A DNA stretch of 64,000 nucleotides from Chimaeribacter californicus (GCF_002858675.1 NZ_PJZF01000011.1:1-64000); one strand, 5' to 3'; counted from the stretch's first letter, positions 46,433 to 56,106 are shown. Numbers and translations: made by a program. Notes: generated by a model from the letters alone, not told the origin.

Positions 46433-46963
46433 TTAGCGGCCAAAAAGGTCACGTTTGCGCGGTGGGAAGAATTGCGCCACCACCACCAGCAGGGCCACCA
46501 GCAGATAAGCCGCGCAGATAACCACCAGCCACTGCGGCATACCGAGTGACAGGAATTCCCATTGCTTCTCGGCGCAGTCACCGGTAGCGACAAACATCCC
46601 CGGCACCCATTTGTCCAGCGGCAGCCAGCTGGGGAAGCGGGCGGCAAAATCACAGGTGGTAAAGGGGGAAGGGTGAAGCTGAATCATTGTGTGTTCCCAG
46701 GCGAGGCGCAGGCCTTCCCAGGCACTGTAGATCCAGCCGAGCAGCGCCACATAACGCAGCGGTGTGGCCGGGGCCAGCGCGCCCACCACCCCGGCGAAGA
46801 ACACCCCCAGCAGGGCGCAGCGCTCGTAAATACACATCACGCACGGTTTCAGCAGCATCACATGCTGAAAATAGAGCGCGGCCAGCTCCAGCGCCAGAGC
46901 CGTCAGCGCCAGCAGTAACCAGGCACCGCGCCCGCGTGAGCATTGGTTAAGAAATTGCAACAT
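46433..46963 (-). CDS. dsbB: disulfide bond formation protein DsbB
   Basis: Inner-membrane quinone oxidoreductase that reoxidises DsbA. The 176-residue, four-helix protein has both Cys pairs at E. coli positions: Cys41/Cys44 ([11 protein letters not shown]) and Cys104/Cys130 ([19 protein letters not shown]). In E. coli nhaB lies between dsbB and fadR; here the 276-bp gap leads straight to fadR, with no trace of nhaB. Confidence 0.97.
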   Translation of the reverse strand: MLQFLNQCSRGRGAWLLLALTALALELAALYFQHVMLLKPCVMCIYERCALLGVFFAGVVGALAPATPLRYVALLGWIYSAWEGLRLAWEHTMIQLHPSPFTTCDFAARFPSWLPLDKWVPGMFVATGDCAEKQWEFLSLGMPQWLVVICAAYLLVALLVVVAQFFPPRKRDLFGR

Positions 46964-47180
46964 ATCGTGGTTATCCCTGCAGTAAATGCCTGATCGGCAG
47001 TGTAAACCAATTCAGCCGCGCTGCCAGCTACCGCAAAGCAAATATGCGTAAAAAGCGGGGAAGGTGAGGCCGCCAGCCAGTGTGCTGCGCCACAAAAAGA
47101 AAGCGTGACCGCACAAAATCGGGCAGTGACTGTACAGGTTGCCTGAATGTTAGCTTTTGGTGCTATAACCGGCCAAAGAC

Positions 47181-47197
47181 GTCTGGTATGATGAGCT
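47181..47197 (+). promoter_or_regulatory. FadR operator upstream of fadR
   Basis: GTCTGGTATGATGAGCT matches the E. coli fadD operator AGCTGGTATGATGAGTT at 14 of 17 positions. It lies 42 bp before the fadR ATG, in the expected promoter zone, implying autoregulation. Confidence 0.75.
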
Positions 47198-47239
47198 GAA
47201 TTTTATGGCTTACATTCGTCGCTACGGAACGTTAAACAC

Positions 47240-47962
47240 ATGGTTATTAAGGCGCAAAGTCCTGCCGGTTTCGCGGAAGAGTACATTATCGAAAGTATCT
47301 GGAATAATCGCTTCCCTCCTGGCTCTATTTTGCCCGCGGAGCGTGAGTTATCAGAGTTGATCGGGGTCACCCGCACCACGCTGCGCGAAGTTCTGCAACG
47401 TCTGGCCCGTGATGGCTGGCTGACCATCCAGCACGGCAAACCGACCCGGGTCAATAATTTCTGGGAGACCTCCGGGCTGAACATCCTGGAGACGCTGGCC
47501 CGGCTGGATCATGACAGCGTGCCGCAGCTGATTGATAACCTGCTGGCGGTGCGTACCAACATCGCCTCGATCTTTATCCGCACCGCGGTGCGTCAGCACC
47601 CGGAAAAAACCCAGGAAATCCTGGCGCAGGCCGGCAGCGTGGATGACCATGCAGACGCCTTCAGCGAGCTGGATTACGGCATCTTCCGCGGGCTGGCTTT
47701 CGCCTCCGGCAACCCGATCTACGGCCTGATTCTGAACGGGCTGCGCGGGCTGTATATGCGCGTCGGCCGTTACTACTTCTCCAACCCGGAGGCGCGCAAA
47801 CTGGCGCTGGCGTTTTATGCCCGGCTGGCGGAGCTGAGCCAGGACAAACTCTACGATCAGGTGATGGAGTGTGTGCGTAATTACGGCAAAGAGAGCGGGG
47901 CGATTTGGCACAGTATGCAGGGCACCATGCCAAGCACGCTGACGACCGAAACCCGCCGCTGA
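47240..47962 (+). CDS. fadR: fatty acid metabolism regulator FadR
   Basis: GntR-family regulator that represses fad genes and activates unsaturated fatty acid synthesis, released by long-chain acyl-CoA. The 240-residue protein has the winged helix ([37 protein letters not shown]) and the FadR_C ligand domain ([20 protein letters not shown]). FadR boxes occur at its own promoter and at fadD in this window. Confidence 0.97.
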   Translation: MVIKAQSPAGFAEEYIIESIWNNRFPPGSILPAERELSELIGVTRTTLREVLQRLARDGWLTIQHGKPTRVNNFWETSGLNILETLARLDHDSVPQLIDNLLAVRTNIASIFIRTAVRQHPEKTQEILAQAGSVDDHADAFSELDYGIFRGLAFASGNPIYGLILNGLRGLYMRVGRYYFSNPEARKLALAFYARLAELSQDKLYDQVMECVRNYGKESGAIWHSMQGTMPSTLTTETRR

Positions 47963-47988
47963 GTGTTACGTCCGGCACGTTAAACAGC

Positions 47989-48017
47989 AAAAAGGCACCC
48001 GGGGGTGCCTTTTTTTA
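47989..48017 (+). terminator. bidirectional terminator after fadR
   Basis: GGCACC/GGTGCC stem, CGGG loop, eight T; A-run upstream. It is also positioned to end the convergent ycgB transcript. Confidence 0.9.
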
Positions 48018-48040
48018 TACCGGGCGATGCTCCGCGTTAC

Positions 48041-48091
48041 AGCGGTGTGGTTGTCACAACGGTGTCGTTGTCACAGCGGTGTCGTACGCGC
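48041..48091. repeat. 17-bp tandem repeat across the ycgB stop codon
   Basis: AGCGGTGTGGTTGTCAC, AACGGTGTCGTTGTCAC and a partial third copy AGCGGTGTCGT follow head to tail (48041-48057, 48058-48074, 48075 onward). The repeat covers the last codons and the stop of ycgB. The unit is not a multiple of three. Confidence 0.75.
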
Positions 48092-49600
48092 CGGGCAGCG
48101 CTCCAGCAGCTCGATGCTGCCGTCATCGCCTTTCTGCTCCATATACACGTCAAACCCCCACAGGCGATGGATATGCTTCATCACCTCACGGCGGCTCTTG
48201 TCCAGCGGCGCGCGCTCATGCGGAATGTAACGCAGCGTCAGCGAACGGTCACCGCGCAGGTCAACATTCCAGACCTGGATATTCGGCTCATGGTTGCTGA
48301 GGTTGTATTGTGCTGACAGCTCCTGGCGGATGGCGCGGTAGCCCTCTTCGTTGTGGATCGCCGCGATCTCCAGGAAGTTGTTGTGGTCATCATCCAGCAC
48401 GGTGAACAGGCGGAAGTCACGCATCACTTTTGGTGACAGGAACTGGCTGATAAAGCTCTCGTCCTTGAAGTCACGCATCGCGAAGTGCAGCGTGTCCAGC
48501 CAGTCAGAACCGGCGATGTCCGGGAACCAGTAGCGGTCTTCCTCGGTCGGGGTCTGGCAGATGCGTTTGATGTCCTGGAACATCGCGAAGCCCAGCGCAT
48601 AGGGGTTAATGCCGCTGTAATAGGGGCTGTTGTAGGGTGGCTGGTACACCACGTTAGTGTGGCTGTGCAGGAACTCCAGCATAAAGCGTTCCGTGACCAG
48701 CCCCTCGTCATACATATGGTTAAGGATGGTGTAGTGCCAGAAAGTCGCCCAGCCCTCGTTCATTACCTGCGTCTGTTTCTGCGGGTAGAAATACTGGCTG
48801 ATTTTGCGCACGATGCGCAGCACCTCACGCTGCCACGGCTCCAGCAGCGGCGCATTCTTCTCCATAAAGTAGAGTAAATTCTCCTGCGGCTCAGCCGGGA
48901 AGCGGCGCGCCACCTCCGGGATCGCCTCGCGCTCGCGGCGCGGCAGGGTTTTCCACAGCGAATTCACCTGGCTTTGCAGGTACTCCTCGCGGCTTTTCTG
49001 CCGGGCGCGCTCCTCCTGCAAGGAGACTTTTTGCGGCCGTTTGTAGCGGTCAACGCCGTAATTCATCAGCGCGTGGCAGGAGTCGAGCAGCTTCTCCACC
49101 TCTACTGCGCCGTAGCGCTCCTCGCACTCACTGATGTAGTGGCGGGCAAACAGCAGGTAATCCACGATGGAGCCGGCATCCGTCCAGCTGCGGAACAGGT
49201 AGTTGTTTTTGAAGAAGGAGTTGTGGCCGTAACAGGCATGGGCCATCACCAGCGCCTGCATGGTCATGGTGTTCTCTTCCATCAGGTAGGCGATGCAGGG
49301 ATCGGAATTAATCACGATCTCATACGCCAGCCCCTGTTGGCCATGTTTGTAACGCTGCTCGGTCTCGATGAATTTTTTGCCGAACGACCAGTGGGTATAG
49401 TTGATCGGCATCCCGATGCTGGAGTAGGCATCCATCATTTGTTCAGAGGTAATCACCTCAATCTGATGCGGGTAGGTATCCAGCCGGTAATGTTTGGCAA
49501 CCCGGTCAATCTGCTCAAGATAGGTCTGGAGCAGTTCAAACGTCCAGTCCGGGCCATCACTCAGGCGTTCCTGTTTAATCTGCTCTTGCGTCATAGTCAT
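48071..49600 (-). CDS. ycgB: SpoVR-family protein YcgB
   Basis: A 509-residue member of the SpoVR family, nearly collinear with E. coli YcgB (IEVITSEQMMDAYSSIGMPI; HACYGHNSFFKNNYLF; MNEGWATFWHYTILNH). Conserved His/Glu motifs suggest a metal site, but the function is unresolved. In bacteria it often travels with prkA/yeaH. The ATG at 49600 is chosen because GAGGG lies seven nt upstream and the extension to 49723 is not family-like. The C-terminal residues are encoded by a tandem repeat. Confidence 0.93.
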   Translation of the reverse strand: MTMTQEQIKQERLSDGPDWTFELLQTYLEQIDRVAKHYRLDTYPHQIEVITSEQMMDAYSSIGMPINYTHWSFGKKFIETEQRYKHGQQGLAYEIVINSDPCIAYLMEENTMTMQALVMAHACYGHNSFFKNNYLFRSWTDAGSIVDYLLFARHYISECEERYGAVEVEKLLDSCHALMNYGVDRYKRPQKVSLQEERARQKSREEYLQSQVNSLWKTLPRREREAIPEVARRFPAEPQENLLYFMEKNAPLLEPWQREVLRIVRKISQYFYPQKQTQVMNEGWATFWHYTILNHMYDEGLVTERFMLEFLHSHTNVVYQPPYNSPYYSGINPYALGFAMFQDIKRICQTPTEEDRYWFPDIAGSDWLDTLHFAMRDFKDESFISQFLSPKVMRDFRLFTVLDDDHNNFLEIAAIHNEEGYRAIRQELSAQYNLSNHEPNIQVWNVDLRGDRSLTLRYIPHERAPLDKSRREVMKHIHRLWGFDVYMEQKGDDGSIELLERCPARTTPL

Positions 49601-50069
49601 CAGCGCACCCTCATTGTTGTCAGGCCTGATCGTCCGGCCTCCTATCAATCGTAGCTCAAACTTTATGCATCGGGCAGGCCGCCTGCCGGTAAACCAGCCA
49701 TTCGGCCCGTGATTGCCGTGCAAAAGCAGCCATTTACTGCGGCGGCAGGCTTCCGGCCCACGGCGCGGCAGCCCGCGCCCGGCCGGGCCAGAGCCTATCC
49801 TACGCCCTTCACCGGCCGGCTGCCCACCGGCACGGGTATGAAGTGTGGGGAATTAGCGCGCAGAGGCAGCATTTCATTCTGTCGTTAAGCAAATCACCCA
49901 GCACTATCTGTGGTGAAACGCGGGGCCGGGCATCCCGATCTGTTTGGTGCGGGCAATGCTGTCATTGCTGTCAAAAAGCGGGGATTTTTCTGCGCGAGTG
50001 GCCGTTTCACGGGATCTTATCGCTATTTCATGACGCCTATTGAAAAAGCCGGGGGGATAAAGGATAAAT

Positions 50070-50133
50070 ATTTGTGAAAATTATCACGACTATTGCGGAT
50101 ATTGTTGGACGGTCATTTCTGTTGAGTTAATTT
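50070..50133 (+). promoter_or_regulatory. CRP site and promoter of dadAX
   Basis: TGTGA-N6-TCACG (50073-50088) is a good CRP site centred at 50080.5. A promoter with -35 TTGGAC (50105-50110) and -10 TAATTT (50128-50133), 17 bp apart, would start near 50140, placing CRP at about -60, the usual class I position. The dad operon is CRP-controlled in E. coli. The remaining 580-bp ycgB-dadA gap shows no gene. Confidence 0.65.
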
Positions 50134-50180
50134 AACGTTAACAGAAGATTGTGCTTTTAATGCCTTGAGGTGGAGTCACT

Positions 50181-51485
50181 ATGCGGGTTTTGGTATTAGG
50201 AAGTGGCGTGGTGGGCGTGGCCAGCGCCTGGTATCTGGCGAAAGCGGGGCATGAGGTCACCGTGGTAGACCGCCAGCCCGGCCCGGCGGAGGAGACCAGT
50301 GCCGGCAACGCGGGCCAGATCTCCCCCGGTTATGCGGCGCCCTGGGCGGCGCCCGGCGTGCCGCTCAAGGCGATTAAGTGGATGTTCCAGCGCCATGCGC
50401 CGCTGGCGATCCGCCTGGACGGCAGCAGCTTCCAGCTGCGCTGGATGTGGCAGATGTTGCGTAACTGCGACATGCGCCACTACCAGACCAACAAAGGCCG
50501 CATGGTGCGCCTGTCCGAATACAGCCGCGACTGCCTGAAAGCGCTGCGCCGTGACACCGGCATCCGTTATGAAGGGCGGCAGGGCGGCACGCTGCAACTC
50601 TTCCGCACCGCCCAGCAGTATGAGAACGCCGCCAAAGATATCGCCGTGTTGCAGGAGGCGGGGGTGCCGTACCAGTTGCTGGAATCCGCCCGGCTCGCCA
50701 GCGTGGAACCGGCGCTGGCCGGCGTGGCGCATAAGCTGACCGGCGGCCTGCGCCTGCCGAATGATGAAACCGGGGACTGCCAGCTCTTTACCCGCCAGCT
50801 GGCGGAGATGGCGACGCAGGCCGGGGTAAAATTCCTGTTTAACCGCAGTGTGGATCGCCTGCTGGTGGAGGGCAACAGCCTGCGCGGCGTGCAGTGCGGC
50901 AATGACATCCTCACCGCCGACAGCTATGTGGTGGCGTTTGGCTCCTATTCCACCGCCTTGCTGGAAGGGCTGGTGTCGATTCCGGTCTACCCGCTGAAAG
51001 GGTACTCGCTGACCATCCCGATCGCCGACCCGGATGCCGCGCCATACTCCACGGTGCTGGATGAAACCTACAAAATTGCCATTACCCGCTTTGATAACCG
51101 CATCCGCGTCGGCGGCATGGCGGAGATTGTCGGCTTTAACACCGGGCTGGCAAAAGCGCGGCGCGAGACGCTGGAAATGGTGGTAAAAGATCTCTACCCG
51201 CACGGCGGCAACGTGGAGCAGGCGACCTTCTGGACCGGCCTGCGGCCGATGACGCCGGACGGCACACCGATTGTCGGCAAAACCCCGCTGAAAAACCTCT
51301 ACCTCAACACCGGCCACGGTACCCTGGGCTGGACCATGGCCTGCGGCTCCGGCCAGTTGCTGGCGGATATTATCTCCGGCGTGACCCCGGCGATCCCTTG
51401 CGAGGATCTGTCGGTGGCGCGTTATCAGCAGGGCTTTGCGGCCGGTACCCCGCCGGGCCGCCCCCGCATTCACCCGGTCAGCTGA
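50181..51485 (+). CDS. dadA: D-amino acid dehydrogenase small subunit
   Basis: Membrane-associated FAD enzyme that oxidises D-alanine and other D-amino acids to keto acids. The 434-residue protein has the FAD-binding N-terminus ([20 protein letters not shown]) and a DAO domain with [14 protein letters not shown] and [15 protein letters not shown]. dadX follows, together allowing L-alanine catabolism. Confidence 0.97.
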   Translation: MRVLVLGSGVVGVASAWYLAKAGHEVTVVDRQPGPAEETSAGNAGQISPGYAAPWAAPGVPLKAIKWMFQRHAPLAIRLDGSSFQLRWMWQMLRNCDMRHYQTNKGRMVRLSEYSRDCLKALRRDTGIRYEGRQGGTLQLFRTAQQYENAAKDIAVLQEAGVPYQLLESARLASVEPALAGVAHKLTGGLRLPNDETGDCQLFTRQLAEMATQAGVKFLFNRSVDRLLVEGNSLRGVQCGNDILTADSYVVAFGSYSTALLEGLVSIPVYPLKGYSLTIPIADPDAAPYSTVLDETYKIAITRFDNRIRVGGMAEIVGFNTGLAKARRETLEMVVKDLYPHGGNVEQATFWTGLRPMTPDGTPIVGKTPLKNLYLNTGHGTLGWTMACGSGQLLADIISGVTPAIPCEDLSVARYQQGFAAGTPPGRPRIHPVS

Positions 51486-51566
51486 GCCGGTGCCTTGCCG
51501 CGCGTGCCCGCGCGCGGCGGTTTACCCCTTTTTATTTATCGAGCAGTGTTAACTGAGAGCCTTGCC

Positions 51567-52640
51567 ATGCCCCGTCCGATCGTTGCCACCGTGCACCTTG
51601 ACGCCCTGCGTCACAACCTGTCCGCAGTACGCCGCCACGCCCCGTCCGCCCACCTCTGGGCGGTGGTCAAAGCCAACGCCTATGGCCATGGCCTGCGCCG
51701 GATGTGGCAGGCGTTTGATCAGGCCGATGGTTATGCGCTGCTCAACTATGAAGAGGCGATAACCTTGCGGGAAGCGGGCTGGCAGGGGCCGATTCTGCTG
51801 CTGGAGGGGTTTTTCCACGCGGCGGATCTGGCACTGTTGGATCGTTACCGGCTCACCACCGCCGTGCACAGCGCCTGGCAGATTGAGGCGCTGGCCGCAG
51901 CGCGGCTGGATGCGCCGGTTGATGTCTACCTGAAACTCAACAGTGGCATGAACCGCCTCGGCTTCCCGCCGGAACAGCTGGCGGCGGCCTGGCAGCAGCT
52001 CAGGGCGCTGCCGCAGGTGGGCGCGATAACGCTGATGAGCCATTTCGCCGTGGCTGACGGCCCGGAAGGCGTCAGCCGGCAGTACGCGGTGATTGAGCGG
52101 GTGGGGGCGGAGGTGCCGCTGCCGCGCTGCCTCGCCAACTCGGCCGCCACCCTCTGGCACCCGCACACCCACCACGCGGCCGTGCGGCCGGGCATCATTC
52201 TGTATGGCGCGTCGCCGAGCGGCGTGGCGCAGGATATCGCCCCGGCCGGGTTGCGAGCGGGCATGAGCCTCACCAGTGAGATAATCGGCCTGCAACAGCT
52301 GAGCGCCGGTGACCGCGTCGGCTATGGTGCCACTTACACCGCCACCGGCCCGCAACGCCTGGGCGTGGTGGCCTGCGGCTATGCGGATGGCTACCCCAGG
52401 CACGCGCCGACCGGTACCCCGGTCTGCGTGGGCGGCGTGATGACCCGCACGCTGGGGCGCGTCTCCATGGATATGCTGGCGGTGGACCTGACCCCATGCC
52501 CGCAGGCCGGGATCGGCACGCCGGTGGAGTTATGGGGGGCGCAACTGCCGGTGGATGAGGTGGCTGCCGCCGCCGGCACATTGGGCTATGAACTGCTGAC
52601 GGCGGTCACGGCGCGGGTGCCTTTCCGCTACGAAAACTGA
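51567..52640 (+). CDS. dadX: catabolic alanine racemase DadX
   Basis: PLP enzyme that converts L-alanine to D-alanine for DadA. The 357-residue protein has the PLP lysine Lys35 (WAVVKANAYGHG) and the catalytic tyrosine region (DRVGYGATYTA). The frame is open from 51495, but MPRPIVATVHLDALRHN at 51567 is the family start. It lies 81 bp after dadA, as expected for the dadAX operon. Confidence 0.96.
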   Translation: MPRPIVATVHLDALRHNLSAVRRHAPSAHLWAVVKANAYGHGLRRMWQAFDQADGYALLNYEEAITLREAGWQGPILLLEGFFHAADLALLDRYRLTTAVHSAWQIEALAAARLDAPVDVYLKLNSGMNRLGFPPEQLAAAWQQLRALPQVGAITLMSHFAVADGPEGVSRQYAVIERVGAEVPLPRCLANSAATLWHPHTHHAAVRPGIILYGASPSGVAQDIAPAGLRAGMSLTSEIIGLQQLSAGDRVGYGATYTATGPQRLGVVACGYADGYPRHAPTGTPVCVGGVMTRTLGRVSMDMLAVDLTPCPQAGIGTPVELWGAQLPVDEVAAAAGTLGYELLTAVTARVPFRYEN

Positions 52641-52670
52641 TGCAGGCACCCGCTGAAGGAGAGGGCGCGG

Positions 52671-53891
52671 TTACGCGCCCTGGTCTGGGGAGGATGGTTT
52701 AGTCAGGGAGGTTAACGTCCCGCGCAGCTGCTTGCTCAGCAGGCGCGCACGCAGCGCCAGCAGGCAACCGGCCAGCATCATCACCGCCAGCGACAGCTTG
52801 GGTGACAGCGGCAGCGCCATCGCCGCCAGCCCCAGCAACGAGCCGCCTGCCATCTGCACAAAGCCTACCAGCGCCGAGGCGACTCCGGCCTCGCTGCCGT
52901 ACGGCTCCAGCGCGTAGCTGGTGGCCGGCCCCATCATAAACGCCAGCCCGGCACAGGCCGCCGCCACCGGCAGCATGTAAACCCACCACTGCACCTGCAC
53001 CGCCTGCGGCAACAGCAGCACGCCCGCCACCAGCCCCAGCGCACCCAGCAGCATCAGCAGGCTGCCGACCGCCAGGCAGACCGGGCGGCCGAGTTTATGG
53101 ATCACGCGGTTGGCGAAGAAACTCACAAACAAAATCCAGAAGCCGTTGGCGCCAAACGCCAGCGAAAAGTGCAGCGGCGACAGCCCGCCGGTACCCATCA
53201 GCACCGTAGGGGCGAGCGAGACGTAGGTCAGCGCCATGCCCATCGCCCCGGCATTCACCAGGCTGAAGGTGCGGAAACGGCGATCGCGCAGGATGGCGCC
53301 GTATTGCCGCAGCGGCAGGCCGCGTACCGGCTGGGTGTCTGCCGGGCGCGTTTCCGGCAGCAGGGTGGCGATCACCACAAACACCACGGCGGCATAGCCG
53401 GCCAGGAACCAGAACGGCGCACGCCAGCCAAACGCCTCCGCCAGCAGCCCACCCAGCAGCGGGGCCATCGCCGGCACAATGTTCAGCGTGCCGTTCAGGA
53501 AGCCGAAGGCGCGGGCGGCCTCTTCGCCGTTCATGCGGTCACGGATGCCGCTGAACGCCACCACGGCGGTACAGCAGACTGCCAGTCCCTGCACCAGCCG
53601 GGAGGCGATAAACATCGCCGGGCTGACGGAGAGCGCCGCCAGCGCCGCCCCGGCCAGGTAGAGGGCAATCCCGGCCAGCGCCACCGGTTTGCGGCCATAG
53701 TTGTCCACCAGCGGCCCGGCCACCAGTTGCCCGGCGCCCAGCACCAGGATAAACAGGGAAATCGTTGCCTGAATCACCGCCTGCGGGCTGCCCAGCCCGG
53801 CAGCAATGGCAGGAATGGTCGGCAGGTAAAGATCAATGCCCAGAGGGCCAAGCAAGACAATCGAAAGCAGCAGCAGTAAAAATTTTTGCAT
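52671..53891 (-). CDS. Bcr/CflA-type multidrug MFS transporter
   Basis: A 406-residue, 12-helix DHA1-family efflux protein. It has the first-helix motif GPLGIDLYLPTIP, motif A (GPLVDNYGRKPVAL), RLVQGLAVC, and motif C-like LNIVPAMAPLLGG. It is probably a drug/proton antiporter in the inner membrane; the substrate is unknown. It is convergent with dadX; a GGGCGCG/CGCGCCC hairpin (52663-52680) overlaps its stop. Confidence 0.85.
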   Translation of the reverse strand: MQKFLLLLLSIVLLGPLGIDLYLPTIPAIAAGLGSPQAVIQATISLFILVLGAGQLVAGPLVDNYGRKPVALAGIALYLAGAALAALSVSPAMFIASRLVQGLAVCCTAVVAFSGIRDRMNGEEAARAFGFLNGTLNIVPAMAPLLGGLLAEAFGWRAPFWFLAGYAAVVFVVIATLLPETRPADTQPVRGLPLRQYGAILRDRRFRTFSLVNAGAMGMALTYVSLAPTVLMGTGGLSPLHFSLAFGANGFWILFVSFFANRVIHKLGRPVCLAVGSLLMLLGALGLVAGVLLLPQAVQVQWWVYMLPVAAACAGLAFMMGPATSYALEPYGSEAGVASALVGFVQMAGGSLLGLAAMALPLSPKLSLAVMMLAGCLLALRARLLSKQLRGTLTSLTKPSSPDQGA

Positions 53892-53930
53892 AGCGTAAGA
53901 ATAACGTCCTCATCATCATCGTGCCGTAAC

Positions 53931-53966
53931 CGGCAAAAGAAACGCGCCGCATAACAGGCGGCGCGT
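53931..53966 (-). terminator. terminator after nadE
   Basis: Nine-bp stem ACGCGCCGC/GCGGCGCGT followed on the minus strand by TTTCTTTTG. It lies between nadE and the MFS gene, both on the minus strand. Confidence 0.65.
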
Positions 53967-54006
53967 CAATCACAGAGCGGGGGGTGCCGGCAGCGGCACC
54001 TTGCGC

Positions 54007-54837
54007 TTAGGTTGTTTTCCAGAAGTCGTCAAAGACCGTGACCGGCAACTGGCGTTTGTGCTCGGTGCGGGTATACCAGCGCTCGATAATCTCCGCGACC
54101 TTCGGCTCCACCGGTTTGCCTTCCAGGTAGTCGTCAATCATCTCGTAGGTGACACCCAGCGCCACTTCATCCGGCAGGCCGGGGCGATCCTCTTCCAGGT
54201 CAGCCGTCGGCACTTTCTTGTAGAGGTGCTCCGGGCAGCCCAGGGCCGCCAGCAGGGCCTTACCCTGGCGCTTGTTAAGGCGGAAAATCGGGTTGATGTC
54301 GGTGCCGCCGTCGCCGTATTTGGTGTAGAACCCGGTGACCGCCTCAGCCGCGTGGTCAGTGCCCACCACCAGCCCGCGCGACATGCCGGCAATGCTGTAT
54401 TGCGCTTTCATCCGTTCACGCGCTTTTTCATTGCCTTTGACGAAGTCCGACAGCTCAATGCCGGCCTTGCGCAGCGCCGCTTCACTGGCAACCACTGACT
54501 CTTTGATGTTCACCGTCAGCACGCGGTTGGGCTGGATAAAGGCGATAGCGTCCTGGCAGTCGGCCTCGTCCGCCTGGTTGCCGTACGGCAGGCGCACGCC
54601 GATGAATTCGTAGCTGTCGTCACCGGTCTCTTCACGCAGTTCAGTGATTGCCATCTGGCTGAGTTTGCCGGTCAGGGTGGAGTCCTGGCCGCCGCTGATG
54701 CCGAGCACCAGCGCCCTCAGTGCCGGGTTAGCCTGAAGATATTCCTTCAGGAAGTCAACGCTGCGGCGGATCTCCTCCTGCGCGTCAATCTGGGGTTTTA
54801 CCTTGAGTGCCTCGATAATCTCTTGTTGCAATGCCAT
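54007..54837 (-). CDS. nadE: NH3-dependent NAD+ synthetase
   Basis: Last step of NAD synthesis: amidation of deamido-NAD with ammonia and ATP. The 276-residue protein has the PP-loop [10 protein letters not shown] and [20 protein letters not shown]. There is no glutaminase domain, so it uses free ammonia. The ATG at 54837 ([15 protein letters not shown]) fits E. coli NadE; the frame opens at 54900. In E. coli osmE is its divergent neighbour; here another gene takes that place. Confidence 0.96.
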   Translation of the reverse strand: MALQQEIIEALKVKPQIDAQEEIRRSVDFLKEYLQANPALRALVLGISGGQDSTLTGKLSQMAITELREETGDDSYEFIGVRLPYGNQADEADCQDAIAFIQPNRVLTVNIKESVVASEAALRKAGIELSDFVKGNEKARERMKAQYSIAGMSRGLVVGTDHAAEAVTGFYTKYGDGGTDINPIFRLNKRQGKALLAALGCPEHLYKKVPTADLEEDRPGLPDEVALGVTYEMIDDYLEGKPVEPKVAEIIERWYTRTEHKRQLPVTVFDDFWKTT

Positions 54838-55016
54838 TGCCACGCCTCCTGAATGCCGGTTAACTGCGGATATCTCTGTTAATTCTAGACATAAAATCAT
54901 TCATCCCGGAGATAAAACTACCCCGGTGAGGGATAAAGGACAAGGTGAGATCGCGCAGCCAACGGCCGGACGCGCGCAGAGTGGGCAGAAAATCCGCCGT
55001 TTATCCAGTGAGTTAG

Positions 55017-55026
55017 CTATGCTTAA
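55017..55026 (+). promoter_or_regulatory. possible sigma-S -10 element
   Basis: CTATGCTTAA differs from the sigma-S extended -10 CTATACTTAA at one base. It lies in the 316-bp nadE divergent gap, 128 bp before the leader ORF. No other promoter is evident on this strand. Confidence 0.5.
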
Positions 55027-55153
55027 CCGGGAGCCGCCCGGCGGAGGCGGTCACTTCCGGATTAATCCGGGGCAACCCCGGCCGGTTTTCGGCGTCACAC
55101 TCAGGGGTTGATGACAGCTTTGCCCATGATGGGCCAGACAACAAGGAGGATCT

Positions 55154-55222
55154 ATGCAAAGAGCGTTACCCGCGCCATGTGACTTACCGGTTCGTGCCGG
55201 AAACAGGGAGGGCGCGCACTGA
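55154..55222 (+). CDS. 22-residue leader ORF coupled to the next gene
   Basis: ATG at 55154 follows a near-perfect AAGGAGG (55143-55149, 4-nt spacing). The 22 codons begin MQRALPAPC and end NREGAH. The TGA stop overlaps the ATG of the downstream gene (TGATG). This layout is typical of translational coupling or a leader peptide. The peptide has one Cys and is rich in Ala, Pro and Arg. Confidence 0.55.
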   Translation: MQRALPAPCDLPVRAGNREGAH

Positions 55223-56028
55223 TGGCAACGGCAATTTTTATGGTTTTGATGGTGTGCGGTTATTGGTACACCACCCGCGATGTCTCTTCGCGTTTCAAAC
55301 TCAAGCGCACCTTTGGCTGGGACGTCTACTTCGTGGTGGCGCTGTACGGCTGTATTTTCGTGTTGCAGGGGCTGCTGGTGATCGCCGTCGTCTACCTGTT
55401 GCTGTGGGGCTTCTCCGGGCTGATGAACCAGTTCCCGTGGATAATCGGGCATGACCTCCAGCTGCAACGTGACTTCATCATGTGGAGCTTCTTGGGGATT
55501 CAGGCCCCGGTGGTGATCATGCTGGCGGTCTCGGTGCTGCTGTGCCTCTCCTGCACTTCGTGGTCACGCAGTATGCAGCTCGACCCGGCCGGGCGCAAAA
55601 GCCTCTACCAGCAGCTGACACGCTCCAACGGCGTGGAAGGGCTGCTCTATCAGTGTATGGACCAGGGCGATTTGGTATTTATTACGCTGCGTTCGCGCCG
55701 CGTCTACATCGGCATGGTGCATACCCTGCGCTGCGAGAGCGGCTCCACGGACAACGTGGTATTGATCCCGATGGTCAGCGGCTACCGCGACCCGGAAACC
55801 CAGAAGATGCAGGTAGAGCACAACTACGCCAGTTACTACCAGCAGCACGGCATTCTGCCGGATTCTGAGCCGATCTCCGCGCTCTATTTCCGCAAGGTGA
55901 TCATGCTCAACCAGATCGAGACGCTGTCACTGTTTGACCCGGCCACCGCCACCGCGTTTGAGGCATTGGCCGAACGCGAGCGCGAAGAGGACAAACAGCA
56001 CGACGCCCTGAAAAACCGCATCCCGTAA
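55222..56028 (+). CDS. membrane protein of unknown function, 268 aa
   Basis: Three predicted membrane helices at the N-terminus (ATAIFMVLMVCGYWY; VYFVVALYGCIFVLQGLLVI; WSFLGIQAPVVIMLAVSVLL) and a cytoplasmic domain from about residue 115 (LVFITLRSRRVYIGMVHTLR; VVLIPMVSGYRDPETQKM) resembling a small SH3/Sm-like beta fold. The C-terminus is acidic and charged. Family not recognised. Translation is coupled to a 22-codon leader, with its own GGGAGGG about 10 nt upstream. A terminator follows. Confidence 0.75.
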   Translation: MATAIFMVLMVCGYWYTTRDVSSRFKLKRTFGWDVYFVVALYGCIFVLQGLLVIAVVYLLLWGFSGLMNQFPWIIGHDLQLQRDFIMWSFLGIQAPVVIMLAVSVLLCLSCTSWSRSMQLDPAGRKSLYQQLTRSNGVEGLLYQCMDQGDLVFITLRSRRVYIGMVHTLRCESGSTDNVVLIPMVSGYRDPETQKMQVEHNYASYYQQHGILPDSEPISALYFRKVIMLNQIETLSLFDPATATAFEALAEREREEDKQHDALKNRIP

Positions 56029-56045
56029 CCGGCGGCCACAAAAAA

Positions 56046-56074
56046 GCCGGGCTCCGTTATGGCCCGGCTTTTTT
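56046..56074. terminator. bidirectional terminator between the membrane protein gene and the SDR gene
   Basis: GCCGGGC/GCCCGGC stem, nine-nt loop, six T and an A-run on the other side. It serves both convergent genes. Confidence 0.88.
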
Positions 56075-56106
56075 ATGCCTGCGGCGATCGGCCGCTGATC
56101 ATGACG

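Noticed and set aside
48041-48091. Short repeats near ycgB as a possible CRISPR array
   Set aside because: The copies are contiguous without spacers, 17 bp long, and cover a coding end; no cas genes are present.
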